Shown: piece by piece, positions 11,822-23,230 of the stretch
Numbering within the stretch: the first letter of the stretch is position 1
Layout: each line of letters begins with the position of its first letter
Position numbers and translations under genes: made by a program
The notes under the pieces: model-generated
Database searches by the model: none
What the model was told of the DNA's origin: nothing
The model's input: the letters and a program-made list of their open reading frames with translations, nothing else
Source: Artocarpus heterophyllus
Taxonomy: Eukaryota; Streptophyta; Magnoliopsida; Rosales; Moraceae
Assembly: GCA_025403435.1 (NCBI GenBank)
Contig: CM046333.1
Location: forward strand, 12,549,770 to 12,613,769
Direction of reading: 5' to 3'
DNA: 64,000 bases

Positions 11822-12393
11822 ATGAAGTTTCTATGCATGGTTTTAGGATTCATCAGTCTCGTAATTAGCGGTGAAATAACACATAAACATGAAACTTATT
11901 ATTGCATGTAATATGTACGGTCACTCTTATTTAACCTTACGATTAGAATCCCGCTGCTTCCAAAATTACGGGACTCATGTATAGGACCCTGCACCATTTT
12001 GTGAGCAGCGTATGGATAAAATCTCGTAGGCTCGAAAATCATTTTCGAATATTAATATCGCGATTATGCTGTACTTGAACAACAGTGGAAGAATATTGAC
12101 ATTTGTTTTTTCATGCCTATTATGTTGTATATTTCAGGCAATTGACAGTGTGCTATAAAGGACCTTAAAATAGATCAGTCTCAGACTGGAAAACTAGTGG
12201 AAAATAAGCCGGAGTGGACGGTGACGATCAAGAATGACTGTCCACTCAACTGGATCTCCAACTGGACTGCAATGGATTTCAAAGGGCGAAGAAAGTTGAT
12301 CCTTCTGTATTGAGAATATCAGATGATGGTCACTTATGCTTGGGATACTTCTTTCCTTTCCATACAATTTCCTCCCAAATTTCTTGCTCTTAA
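11822..12393 (+). pseudogene. TPD1-like pseudogene (copy 1 of the cluster)
   Basis: Exon 1 (11822-11870) still encodes a signal-peptide start, MKFLCMVLGFISLVIS, and ends with phase 1 at GTGAAA, like the intact copy at 17536. Exon 2 would begin at 12138 after ATTTCAG, but its second and third codons read AAT TGA, a stop. It then runs parallel to copy 3 (ENKPEWTVTIKNDC, KKVDPSVLRI, YAWDTSFLS, ISC in shifting frames). It has a small deletion at the CVCSQ cysteine pair (about 12238) and loses about 60 bp between GATGGTCAC and TATGCTTGGG (about 12330). The gene cannot make the family protein. Its upstream region is homologous to that of copy 3 but the TATA-like box has decayed. Confidence 0.85.
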
Positions 12394-13395
12394 AGGCAAT
12401 TTTTTCCAATTTCTCTTCGTTTCTTTTTCTTTTTTTTTTTAATGTTTTTGTGAGGAAATTTCATGTCTTTCTAAAACTATAACTATTAAGAGCTTAAGCT
12501 TTCATTATTTTTAGTATTATTGTTACATATTATCTCTTTGGTATGTCTCTTTGGTACCATCTGGTCTAGTACCACTGAATATTCGGGTATCTTTGAGGGA
12601 AGGTTGCGAGTTTGATCCTTTGCACACACACATATATAAAGTCTATATATATATATATATAGTCTTTCTGTTCATTTTCGACACTTTTTCAAGGAAAAGT
12701 TTGGCAAGATTTGAACAATGGAATTTTACTATTTCAGTCATTTGATTCATTTTTCTCCTGTGCCAATATGAAGAGAAGAATATTTCTAACATGAAACAAA
12801 GTTTCAAGGCCACACCCAATGTTTAAATATTTTTTTATTATTTTAATAAGGACCACTCACAATTTTTTAGTTCCATAAAATTGACATGTAACTCCTAATC
12901 GCCTTAAAGTTCACCGATTTTCTTTCCTTCTTATTAATTTGATGATCATCCTGCACAGTTTTTGGAAGTACAAGCATATATATATATATATATACATCCT
13001 ATAAGTAATTCTAAAAAAATGCGCATAATTCTTGACATTTTTAAATTAACTTTCTTCTGTCTATTGGTTCACAGTTTGACCCAATAACTGCAAACTTTTA
13101 ATGAGTGTAAGCATTATTGACTTTATGGAGTTCCATAATTATAAAGGAAACCAATATTGACTAGTAAAATAATTATAATAAAAAAGAGAGAGAGAGAATT
13201 CTTATGGATAGGTGATCGATACCTACCATAAATATAAACAGTAAATCCAAAAACTTCTTCATACCTATATCGATATATTCAATACAAACAAGAAAAACCT
13301 CACATCATTTCTCTCCACTTTCCAACAACGCCAAGGATTATTCCTTCCTTAAAAAAAAAAGGAACACCAAGAATTCCAAAACGCAACAATACAAG

Positions 13396-13939
13396 ATGGC
13401 CATCATAGTTAAGGTCACTCTTACAATTGTGATTATGAGTTGTCTTATCAACAAAGGTAAGCAATTTTTCATTATTCTTGAGAGCTCATTTTAATATCAT
13501 AATTAATTAGTCATGATCATAAATATGTAATTATATTAGATTAGTGATTGTGCAAAAATTAATTAGAAGGGTTAATTATGATTAAATATATATGTTTGTG
13601 TGTGTGTGTGTGTGTGCAGGATTGAGTGGAAATAGTTGCAGTTTGGACAACATAAACATAGGAACGGTGAGAAGCGGGAGAGAGATAGAGGGGAAACCGG
13701 AGTGGAACGTGACGGTGATTAACAATTGTGGGTGTTCTCAGAAGGACATTAGACTGAGCTGCAAGGGATTTCAGACGACCCAGCCTATTGATCCGTCGAT
13801 GTTGTTGAAGTCAAACAAAGGGGACACGTGTCTCCTCATCAACGGGTCTTCGTTGGACGGGTTTCACTCTGTGAGATTCTCCTACGCTTGGGATCCTCCC
13901 TTTCTGCTTTTGCCTCTCGACTCCATCATTAATTGCTGA
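13396..13939 (+). CDS. TPD1-like small secreted cysteine-rich protein (copy 2)
   Basis: Exons 13396-13456 and 13620-13939 join at phase 1 to give 126 residues. The first ~24 form a signal peptide (MAIIVKVTLTIVIMSCLI). The mature part carries the TPD1 family layout: CSLDNINIGTVRSGREIEGK, then PEWNVTVINNCGCSQ, LSCKGFQT, IDPSMLL, DTCLLINGSSL, FSYAWDPPF and a final NC, with six cysteines. TPD1 of Arabidopsis is the secreted ligand of the EMS1 receptor kinase in anther cell fate. Shorter homologues like this one are a broad, poorly studied group often mislabelled 'beta-1,3-N-acetylglucosaminyltransferase family'. No glycosyltransferase fold is visible. Receptor binding is inferred from the family only. 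The intron ends in a TG microsatellite directly before the acceptor. A TATA-like sequence lies near 13229. Confidence 0.9.
13592..13616. repeat. (TG)n microsatellite at a splice acceptor
   Basis: A TG tract runs to within a base of the acceptor CAG at 13617-13619 of the TPD1-like copy 2 intron, in the place of the usual polypyrimidine tract. Confidence 0.85.
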
Positions 13940-14043
13940 TCCTCCTTCCAGTTTAGAATAATATTGATATTGTCTCCAAAAAAAAAAAAAAAAACATGTG
14001 TTGAAGGGATAGTAATTTTTCACCATCTATTAGATAAAGCTGT

Positions 14044-14620
14044 GATATTTTATCAATAAAAGGTTTGTTGTCGTTCATGGCAAGGAACGACATAAAAGAT
14101 TATCGTCGTTTTGTTTGACGCATAAATGTGCTCTTGTTTACGTACAAATGACGTGTGGTATTTCGTTTTAAAAAGTACTATTTTTATTCAAAAAATAACA
14201 GCCGTTTTCGTTTGAACGACAGTTAACACTTGGGATATTTTACAATATAAAGTTTGATGTCGTTTGAGGCATTGGACTACAGTAAGGTAATATTATCGTT
14301 TATTTTTTCGACACATATATGTTGCCCTTGTTTTCGTACAAATGACATGTGGTGGTTCATATTATAAAGTTTAATGCTTTTATTCATAAAATAACAGCCC
14401 TTTCGTTTGAACGACATGCAACACTCGAGATATTTTAGCAAATAATAAAAGTTGTTGTCGTTTTAGGGTAGAAGGACATTAAAGTGTTATTGTAACCTAA
14501 ATAGTGCTCTTAAAAAAAAAAAAAAGAGGTCGAAATGGCATATAACCGTACATTATAAAAATTTTGCTGCTTTTATTCAAAAAAGCGACAGTCCTTTCCC
14601 TTAAACGACCTGTTATTACG
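14044..14620. repeat. About 190-bp tandem repeat array with GTCGTT/AACGAC motifs
   Basis: Three head-to-tail units start at GATATTTTA near 14044, 14234 and 14429 (periods about 190 and 195 bp). Each contains, in order, a GTCGTT block, ACAAATGACRTGTGG, a TTTTATTCA-AAAATAACAG segment and TTTCGTTTGAACGAC. The third unit is diverged. More GTCGTT/ACGAC motifs continue to about 14830. Together with the block at 1-1.4 kb this looks like subterminal or internal repeats of a DNA transposon; no terminal inverted repeats were identified. Confidence 0.75.
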
Positions 14621-14829
14621 TCAATGTTCTGTCGATAGTCCAAATAAGCGACAAGTAGCTCCATCTGCCAGTTTTCATGACGTTTACTTCATCCTATGAA
14701 ACGACATTTTTACAACAAAAACGACGAGTCGCTCAAATATCAGGCCGCTCTTGTTTCCAAGCATACTAATGTTCTAATTGCTTTTAACCTAGCTGTCGTT
14801 TAGGTGAATAGCAGACATGTTGCTTTTAT

Positions 14830-17430
14830 TGTAAAAAATCATCCCTCGCTTAACTAACACAAGCATATATTTTAAAAAAACAAACAAACAAATAAATAAA
14901 TAAATAATGTTTTTTTGTCTTGTCGTTTGTAAATGTCTAATCCTATAAATTACTACTCGCATTAGCGTCATTGTTGTTGTCTTTTTGTTTTTGAAAAAGA
15001 AAATCATGGGCCCCTTGCAAACTAATCAGAGATTACATGAAAAAAAAAAAAATCATACGGAAGAAGATGTACCTTATGATTAATTAATGATTCAATCAAC
15101 CCCTCCGGTTCGAAGAGGTACTACTTCTCATAAATATTGTTAAATATGAATTGATACCCTTTTTTCGGTTCAGGCCTAAGAAACGGGCCCTAACCGTGGA
15201 CACAAGTCACACTTAAAAAATGTTTGTGACTTGTAGTTTAGTGAGACATGAAAAATTAAATAGGCTTCATTGAAAGTGTGAGGGGCCAAATTAATTTTAG
15301 AGAAGACGAAATTCTATTTTAAGGGGGGAAGAGGGAATATAATTCTATAAGAAACAAAATACAATTTTTATAAAATTTATATATAAAATTATAAAAAAAA
15401 AAAAGATTTGAGACGACGGTGGTCCATTCTCATCCTTATGTAAGAAAGTGGTCTCAACTCTAGAGTTTAAATTGTTTGTGTAAAGTTTTAACATGTTACA
15501 ACGTAAAATAAAAATATGTTATATTATAAAGCTTTCACATGTTATATTGTGCAGTTCAAGTTATAGAGTTAGAAACTCTTCTTATGAACACTAATGAATT
15601 TGCTTACGCTTTGAAAGATAGCAAGTATGGAGCAAACAGCTCTTAGAGTTTCTCAATCCTTGAGAAAGGACAAAATCAATTAAAATTATTTTTTTCCCCT
15701 ACATTTTAGTCGATTATCGGATTATACTTTTGAACTGCACAAGAGAAAGCTATCAACAACTTGAAACTAGAGGGGAAATTGAGTGTGGAAAAAACCTGTC
15801 CTCCTTTGCTATTTTTGAGGAATTGAAACTCGTATAAAAGACTACTCTGACTCCATGAACAGGAGGACGAACGTCTCACAGGATATCATCTAGCAGATCA
15901 CTATCTCCACCATCTTTCTCAAGTCCAACTCTTATGACATCTTATCCTAGAATTCTCATTCTTATCAATACAAACGAAAAAGGTAGATCGACCATTTGGA
16001 AAGAATTTAATCAAAGTTCAAGGTGGACTCCCTTAAAGAAAAGCCCAAGACTTAAAAAGCATGTTTGTCCATTTAAAGTAAGTGGAGATGTTTCCGGTTT
16101 ATTCTATTTTGTAAGTATATGAACAATTATATTGCAATATTTATCAATAACCATGGAATACATAATGAGAATTAGGCCTATAAAAGTATTCTATTGTTAG
16201 GGTTATGTTTTAAAATGTCAGATTTGTAACAAAAACTATTTGTTTTATATATATATTTTTAATTTAATGTGGTATTGATTAGATTTAAGGTTTAGCAACG
16301 TGCATTGCTTATAAGAATAGACTATCATAAAAGGTCTTTTTTCTTTATTTTATACCTTATATTTTAAGTTATAAAAACTACACTTTACATTTTGAATTAA
16401 TATTATATTTAAACCTCGTGAGTAAAAAGAGTAAATTTACTTATTAAAGAAATATAGCTTTAATGGGGCCTATATCTGTATATTAAATGTCAATAGAGGC
16501 GAAAATAAAAAAAAAAATCATAAATTTTTAAAGGTTAAATTTTATTTTTTAAAAAGTTAGTGCCACCCCCACTCGTCCTTTCTCAAATCATTAGTTCAAT
16601 TTTAGCATCCTAGATGGTGTCTAACCAATCATATTGTGACATATTATTTCAAAAATTAAAATAATATCTAATTGACTTTTCATGCTTTTTATTAAATCAC
16701 TTGTCATAATAATTGATTAGACATCATTTAAGACCAAAAATTTGATAGAAAATTTGAATCCATATGGCATGTTATGTGCAGGATTAGGGTGATTGAATTG
16801 GACTAAATGTTAATAACTTATTTGGTGAAAAATATTAAAGGATTGAATAAGCACTTAACCAATCCATGGTTGAATCCTTTTGTAAGGGGATTAGGTAATC
16901 CCTTACTAAAGCATGGAATCAAACATAACATTTGTACATTGTGAAAATTTTCAAGAACCTATTTGCAAAAAATTATAATTTTTACAAAAAAAGAGGCTTT
17001 TTTGTGATGGGAATATTTTTGATAATTATATTTTTGCTCCTTTAATTTTAAAAATTATAATTTGACCCAAAATTTGAAATTTTTTTACAAAAGGTCCATA
17101 TCTTAATAACACAATACCATACATAGGATTGGATTAGCTAAAATTTTATCTTATTCATTTCAATACAGTCCAATCCGATCTTTTAAGACTACCATATCCA
17201 ATGCTATCCTATCTGATGCACCAAATAGGCCCCTGTTGTATTAGCAATAATAATGACGTTTATTTGTTTAGTAAGAAAAATCTAGAGAGATTTATGGCAC
17301 ATTAATTTCATCTTTATTTCCCTCCATATCTAGCAGGATTGCGAAGTTAATTCACCTCCAAAAAATGTCGTCGAGGATTGCTTGTAATTTATACAAACAA
17401 AATCAATTATTTCCATTTTAGAAAACTTAA
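14830..17430. other. Intergenic, no gene seen
   Basis: AT-rich DNA between TPD1-like copies 2 and 3. Around 15480-15560 there is a stretch reminiscent of MITE family A (TTTTAACATGTTACAA and AAAGCTTTCACATGTTA), strongly diverged. Around 16780-17240 a segment bounded by ATTGAATTGGACTAAA and CAGTCCAATCC/AAATAGGCCCC looks like the edges of another MITE. The 62-codon frame at 15934 is not supported. Confidence 0.5.
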
Positions 17431-17455
17431 TAACCATTTTAATCCTAGAGATGAC

Positions 17456-17466
17456 TTTATAAATAG
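17456..17466 (+). promoter_or_regulatory. Probable TATA box of TPD1-like copy 3
   Basis: TTTATAAATAG lies about 70 bp upstream of the ATG at 17536. The aligned position upstream of the pseudogene copy (about 11718) reads TTAAAAATAG, so the TATA core is lost there. Confidence 0.6.
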
Positions 17467-17535
17467 GTAATCGAATCGTTAGCGCTGCAAGACAAAACAA
17501 AGCAAATAATAGTTTGTGAAATTAGTCTGGATTCC

Positions 17536-18318
17536 ATGGCAGCCGTCGTGAAATTTCTTTGCATTGTTCTGGTATTCATCAGTCTCACCGTCGGAGGTAA
17601 TAATTTTGTCATTAACCATCTCTAATAGCCTTTCATATTAATTTTTTAGATCTCAACTGCCATTACTTTTCAAAAGCCTTGTTTGTATTTCATGTGTTAA
17701 AATGTCATTACACTATCGATTCAACAGACATCGTAAGATCTTTTTATAGCAGGTCTTCATATCGATAGTTTACATTTCTGATCACTTGCTCTGACAAAAA
17801 TCACATAAAAAAAGTAAAACAGGCATTTTTTGTGCAGATTTGACAGTTGAAAAGCAATTCTATTCGCTATAATGAATTTTTAAGGTCCTATAATATAAAA
17901 ATATATATTTACGTGTATATAGTGTGCTCCAAAAAGTCATTACGTTACACCATGGTGACAATGTTTTATAAATTTCCATGGACGTTGATAAAATCTTGCA
18001 GGCAACTGCGATCAGTGCAGCATAAATGACATTAAAATAGAACAGTCACAGACGGGAGCAACGGTGGCGAATAAGCCGGAGTGGTCGGTGACGATCAAGA
18101 ACGAGTGCGTGTGCTCACAACTGGATCTCCAACTAGACTGTGAGGGATATCAAACTGTGAAACAAGTTGATCCTTCTATATTGAGGTATTCCGGTGATGG
18201 TCACTGCCTTGTCAACAACGGTGAACCGGTTTATGGCTTCAAAGATATCAACTTCACCTATGCTTGGGACACTTCTTTCCCCTTCCACCCAATTTCTTCC
18301 ACAATAGCCTGTTCTTAA
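17536..18318 (+). CDS. TPD1-like small secreted cysteine-rich protein (copy 3)
   Basis: Exons 17536-17596 and 18002-18318 join at phase 1 to give 125 residues. The signal peptide is MAAVVKFLCIVLVFISLTVG. The mature protein begins NCDQCSINDIKIEQSQTGA and continues with NKPEWSVTIKNECVCSQ, LDLQLDCEGYQTV, VDPSILRYSGDGHCLVNNGE, FTYAWDTSFPF and ends IACS. It has the six family cysteines plus one extra in NCDQC. It matches the TPD1/TPD1-like family; a ligand-type role is inferred. It is the closest relative of the pseudogene at 11.8 kb, sharing exon-1 sequence, exon-2 sequence and upstream region, while copy 2 between them is more diverged. Intron phase is the same in all three. Confidence 0.9.
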
Positions 18319-18329
18319 GCCTTTCAATG

Positions 18330-19230
18330 TTATCCCAACAGATTTTGTTTTTTTTGTTTTTGTTTTCCCCCCCTAAAATAAAGGCCTTTTGGAAGATTTA
18401 CTATATTAATGAAGATCCTTTAACCAATATTAATAGACAATATTTTCTTCGACTTTGTTTTTTCTTTCTGGACAGTGCCTGTTGTTAATTTTTTTTCTTT
18501 CTTTTTTTTTTTAAGGGGAAATTGTTGATAATTAATTATTAAGACAATAAAAATGAAAGTCGACGAAAACTTAAATCGTACGCAGCTGGAAAAAAGTAAC
18601 ATTAAAAGGTGTTTACGCATCATTCTTCACAAAAAAAAAAAAGAACAAAACAAAAAACAAAAAAAAAACAAAACAAAACAAAGAAAAAAAACAAAACCAG
18701 AAAAAACGCATATCAGCATATCAAACATTAAATTGTGAGTTATCAAATTGAAAAATATAATATTTACTTTAGAGAAAATTATGTGTTATGTCACACTTTT
18801 AAAAAATGTATTTATTAATACCACACTCAAAATAATATTGTTGTACTACCACTCATATTAAATACTTAAGTTGTGTCAAGCTAGAATATATGTGGCTTTT
18901 ATAAAAAGTAAATTTAAATGATAACATTTATGTAAATTTCTTTATTATGTGGTTACCATAGTTACGAATGTTGACCAACAAGTAAGACAGGTCATTATTT
19001 TCCCTTTTATGATGGAACAAATAATTGATTTTACCTACCATACACAAACTCTTATTTCAAGATAGAAAGCTACATGGAATGCCCTTCGTATGATATCTTT
19101 TATTAAAAATACCCTATTCTTCCTCACTTTTCAAGGCTGCCTCCTTTTTTATTCTTTTTAAAATAATAATTTTACATTTTACTATTTTTCCTATTCAAGT
19201 GTATTCACTTTAGCAAATATGTGAAACACT
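18330..19230. other. Intergenic, no gene seen
   Basis: AT-rich DNA downstream of TPD1-like copy 3 with an A-rich low-complexity stretch (18630-18700). The small open frames here are homopolymer artefacts. Confidence 0.6.
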
Positions 19231-19232
19231 AA

Positions 19233-19871
19233 GGAGTTGTTTGGTTCAATAACTATTATGATTGGTGTGACTCAAATCTTGATTTGAGTAATGAAAATCT
19301 CATTAATTTATGTTTGGTGTGTTGATATTTGAATCTCCTGAATCCCTTTTCAAATCTCTCGAATCAAATCACAAGAGTTCACCCCCTTGGGTGTTTTCTT
19401 TAAACTTCAATACACGTGCTACAGTATTCCCCTGCTGTTAAAAAGCATCCAAGTTTTGGCTGCACATGGTGGTCAGCGTTTTAAATGCTGCAGCAGGAGT
19501 TGAAGCAAAATTTAGACACTCTTCATGGGCAAGTGCAAGAAACGCACAAGTATGGCTATATCGTAAGTTAAACGCACGCCTTGTGCGCGGATGGAAGACA
19601 ACTCAGCGTTTTAAATGCTCCGCATGGGTATTAAGCTTGCTGAATCAATGCATACACGTGGCAAATTTTGATTGGCTGATATAAAAGAGGAAAAAAACTC
19701 AGAATTTGGTATTTTTTATACAGTTTTGCTCAATACCCAAATCCAATTTTAAATACTTTCACAACCAAACACTAACTCAAATTACAATTCAAATCACAAT
19801 ACTCAAATCATAATTCGAATTACAATATTCAAATCAAATACTCTATTCAAATACTCGAACCAAACGGGCCC
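19233..19871. mobile_element. PIF/Harbinger-like MITE with TAA target duplication
   Basis: The ends are inverted: GGAGTTGTTTGGTTCAA on the left, and CGAACCAAACGGGCCC on the right (complement GGGCCCGTTTGGTTCG). TAA flanks both sides (19230-19232 and 19872-19874). The outer sequence carries repeated ATTCAAATC/AATCAAATC motifs. Length 639 bp, no transposase. The TAA duplication and the GG...GTTTGGTT terminus fit Tourist-type elements. A repeated CAGCGTTTTAAATGCT lies inside (about 19477 and 19604). Confidence 0.75.
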
Positions 19872-19879
19872 TAAATCAA

Positions 19880-20560
19880 CTCTGACTCTCTCTCTCATAA
19901 CCATCTCTCTACCACATCTCTCTTATCTGCTCCTATCCCTCTCTCTCTTCCCCTCTTTCCCATCGTCGATGGCTTTCTCTTTCTCTCCCTCTAACTCCTC
20001 TCTCCCCTTCCAACTCCTCTCTCTGTCTTCGCCTTCTCCCCCTCTGCCTCCTCTGTTTCTTCTTCATCTTTGTGCTCGCTCTCTGCTCACAAGGAGGGGA
20101 CTTGGGAATGAGGAGGTACAGGATCATCATCTACGGCAACAATACTGGCATGCAGATCCACATGTTTAAGTATGAGGTTGTTGTTTCGACAATAATGGAA
20201 GGGGATCTATAGTGGTGTTTGATTTCGAGAGCGAGGGATTGGCGTCGTTTAGTGTTCAGAGGAACCAGAGACGGCGAGCAGGTCATGGAAGGAGTTACTT
20301 GAGTTCATGAAGGGGAGGGTTTCAAGGGAGCTATGGACAAGAGGACGGAGGTTTGTCCTGCAAGAAAGTGATCGCTAGAATTTGCGATGTTGGAGTTCAC
20401 CAAGATTGCTTCTGATCTCCTTCAATTTGGGGATGAGGATGAGGCCGATGCTAGAGTCGCCATCAGAGTTACCACCTTTTCCATATGCTTTTTGTTTATG
20501 AGGATTTAGATCTGATTTGATCTATGCTTTTTTTTTAAGTTTTGGGTTTGTATATTTATT
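19880..20560. other. Gene-like GC-richer segment without a supported gene
   Basis: A pyrimidine-rich stretch (19886-20060) leads into higher-GC DNA with a 66-codon frame (19969-20169) starting MAFSFSPSNSSLPFQLLSLS. It has no recognised domain and no convincing splice continuation. It may be a gene fragment inside repeat DNA or a decayed leader. Confidence 0.3.
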
Positions 20561-20639
20561 TTTTATGAACATTAGCATGTTGTGTGTTTTTTGGAGATGA
20601 TTTGTGCAATCTGCTTTTGTTGTTGTTTTTGTTTTTGTT

Positions 20640-21130
20640 TTTACAAAGTTCTAGCTAGTTTCAATGAGTTTCGGAATAGAACCCAATGGTAACTAGCTAC
20701 TTCGTGGAAAGAACCCGGCGGGTTTCGACAAGTTCCAAGACGGAATCCGATAGGTTCAACAAAATGTTAGAATCTGGTAAGTTTCAAGTTGAAACCTGAC
20801 ATATTATAACCAGGCACTCATGCTGACAACCAGAGGTGGTCGCTACTTCCTTGTTTCAAAAAAAATATTAGAATCTGGTAGGTTCCAAGTTAAAATCTGA
20901 CAGATTACAACCGAAAACGGTCATCGCTTCTTTGTTTAAATAAAATGTTGTAATATGGTATATTCCAAAATAGAACCTGGTAGGTTACAACAATCACCCA
21001 CACTTGCAATCGGAGGCGGTCGCCGCTTCTTTGTTTAAAAAAAATGTTGGAACTGGTAGTTCCAAGTTAGAACCTAGCAGATTATAACCCGCTTCGGTGA
21101 CTAGAAGTGGGTTTCTGACGGGTCCAATGG
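20640..21130. repeat. Degenerate tandem repeat, unit about 80-100 bp
   Basis: Related units recur at about 20765, 20868, 20946 and 21044. Each has a TTAGAATCTGGTAGGTTCCA-like start, an AAGTTRAAACCTGACAGATTA-like middle and a GGTCGCCGCTTCTTTGTTTA-like end. The copies are diverged and of unequal length. No coding function is apparent. Confidence 0.7.
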
Positions 21131-22329
21131 GTACCGGGATAGAAACCTACCATGTTCTATTTCAAGATGAAAGGTAAATTACACTTTTAATAAATCACCT
21201 TTCTTTATTAAAGGGGCAGTGTTAAAAAGAGCTTTTTAAGAGGGCAATATTGACAAGGTGCTCCTTTAAGGGGGCATTCTTGTAAGTTGTCCTAAAAATA
21301 AATAGCCTAAAATGTAAAAGTGTCTAGTAAATAACCCAGTTAGATTAAAACAAGATTTATTTCTGTATAGAATGAAGTAGAAAGAAATACAAATGAGCAG
21401 ACAGATTACAAAAAAAAAAAAAGAAGAAAAAAGAAGAGGTAAATTAAAAATTCAAGTGTTTAAAAAGAGCAAGTGATTTCAAAAATGCTATGTACTTAAA
21501 TATTTTTAAAAGTGTGTTATTTGCTTACCTAAGAATTGAAATTGTCCTATTTAGTGCAATTTTCCTAATTTCGATAACTTTCTTATACGTGGATACCTAC
21601 CCTAAAAAGACAAGGATGGGAAATACTATTTAGGGATTTGGGCAGACAAAGGGACAAAGTATTGTTTCCAAGTAGGGATGGCATTCTTACTTGCCGATCT
21701 GGGCGGGGATACTATATAAAGGCGGAGGTGGGTGTGGTTAAAATTAACCCCCAATTATATGTTTTTTATTTTTTTTTACACACACATATATTTATTTATG
21801 TGTGTATATTTTTATGTATGTATTTGTGTTTTTTTATATATATGTAAAAGACGTGGATATAATATAATGGGATTGCTATGAAGCTATGAAAAGAAAATGC
21901 ATAGAAAAATAATAATATTTTTAGTATTTTATTATTTTGTTTATTTTATAAATTTAGTTTTCATATTGATAGAGTTTGGATTTTGTTTAAGTTTTATTTT
22001 ATAAAACATAAGTGATTATGTTGCTAAATTTTACAATTTACTTAATAGAATTTGATTTGAGTTTGATGACGTTGCGACAATTTTAAAACTTTAAATGAGT
22101 TAACATGTAAAGTATGAAGATAGCTCCTCCGATAAAGATTCCATGACCCCGCTCCCGCCTTAAACTAGGTGGGTATGGGGGGCAATTATAGGGGATAAAA
22201 TAGTAGTAGGATATGGGGGTAGAGGAAGCATGCCTGTCATGCCCCGCTCTGTTGTCATCCTTATTCCTAAGTCAAAAGCAAGACAAGGATGGGAGAAGCA
22301 TACCCGCTTCCACCTCGATATATGCATAG

Positions 22330-22369
<40 letters not shown>

Positions 22370-23100
22370 ATGAACTTGTTAGAAATTATTGTTATCTTTG
22401 ACATTAATTTGTTCTAACCTTTATATTTTGTTGAAATTTAGTTTGTTTAGTAACGCATGAAATTTGGATTAAACTTGGCACAAATTTCAACTTATTGTTT
22501 GGTTATTATTTTTGAATTTTTTGTCAACAATAAACATCATTATGGAATTAGGTAGGTATGGGGAAGGCTCCCTGTAGGGAAATTCCCCTACTTTGCCTCT
22601 GCCTTTCTTTAGAGAAGATGGGGGTAAAGATGAAGATGGTTTTGGGAAGCAAAGATGGGGATGAAAAAGCATTCTCTAGCCCCATAGCGCCTCATTGTCA
22701 TCTCCATTTGCAACTCAAAATGGTATAAAATGGTCCTTAAAGTTGATCATGAATTACAATTTTGATACTTTTATTAATAAAATATTAGTTTTTAACAGTT
22801 TTATCATATATGGCTAGCTAGTAAAACCCTATACGCGAACAATAAGGATGTAGGATTGCGAGAAGAGCAAAAATAAATTTATTTATTATTATTTTTTAAT
22901 TTTTTAGTGTCTATTTTATTTAAATATAATATTTTTTTTTTCAAATAACTACGAGACCCATTCATGATTAAAACTGTTAAAAAGACTGACATCTCAGTGA
23001 TGAAAGTACCAAAGTATAAACTCAGGAAGACTTTTGCATCATTTTAAATTTAAGGGTTAAAAGTAAGACAACTACAACTTTTTAGGGGTCAAATTCAAAA
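21130..23100. other. Intergenic repeats with G-rich motifs and a (TA)n tract
   Basis: No gene is supported. Two related stretches, 21660-22265 and 22270-22690, contain runs such as GGTGGGTATGGGGGG and TAGGTAGGTATGGGGAAGG with their C-rich complements. This is a composition typical of a dispersed plant repeat. A (TA)n microsatellite lies at about 22326-22366. The region should also hold the CysRS promoter just before 23231. Confidence 0.5.
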
Positions 23101-23230
23101 TTAATCCATAATTTTATATTTTTCTGTGGACACAAAACAGAACAAAGAGACTCCGAGAGCAGTCGCAAAATCCAGACCAGAAGCTCCCTGGAAGGGGGAG
23201 GTTTCGCCAATACAGCGAAAACCCACAAAC

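Noticed and set aside
13396..18318. Calling the TPD1-like genes glycosyltransferases
   Set aside because: Database names for this family include 'beta-1,3-N-acetylglucosaminyltransferase', but the proteins are about 125 residues, secreted and cysteine-rich with no transferase motif.
23126..23230. Upstream start for CysRS
   Set aside because: It adds 35 charged residues without targeting features; [10 protein letters not shown] begins a typical transit peptide.
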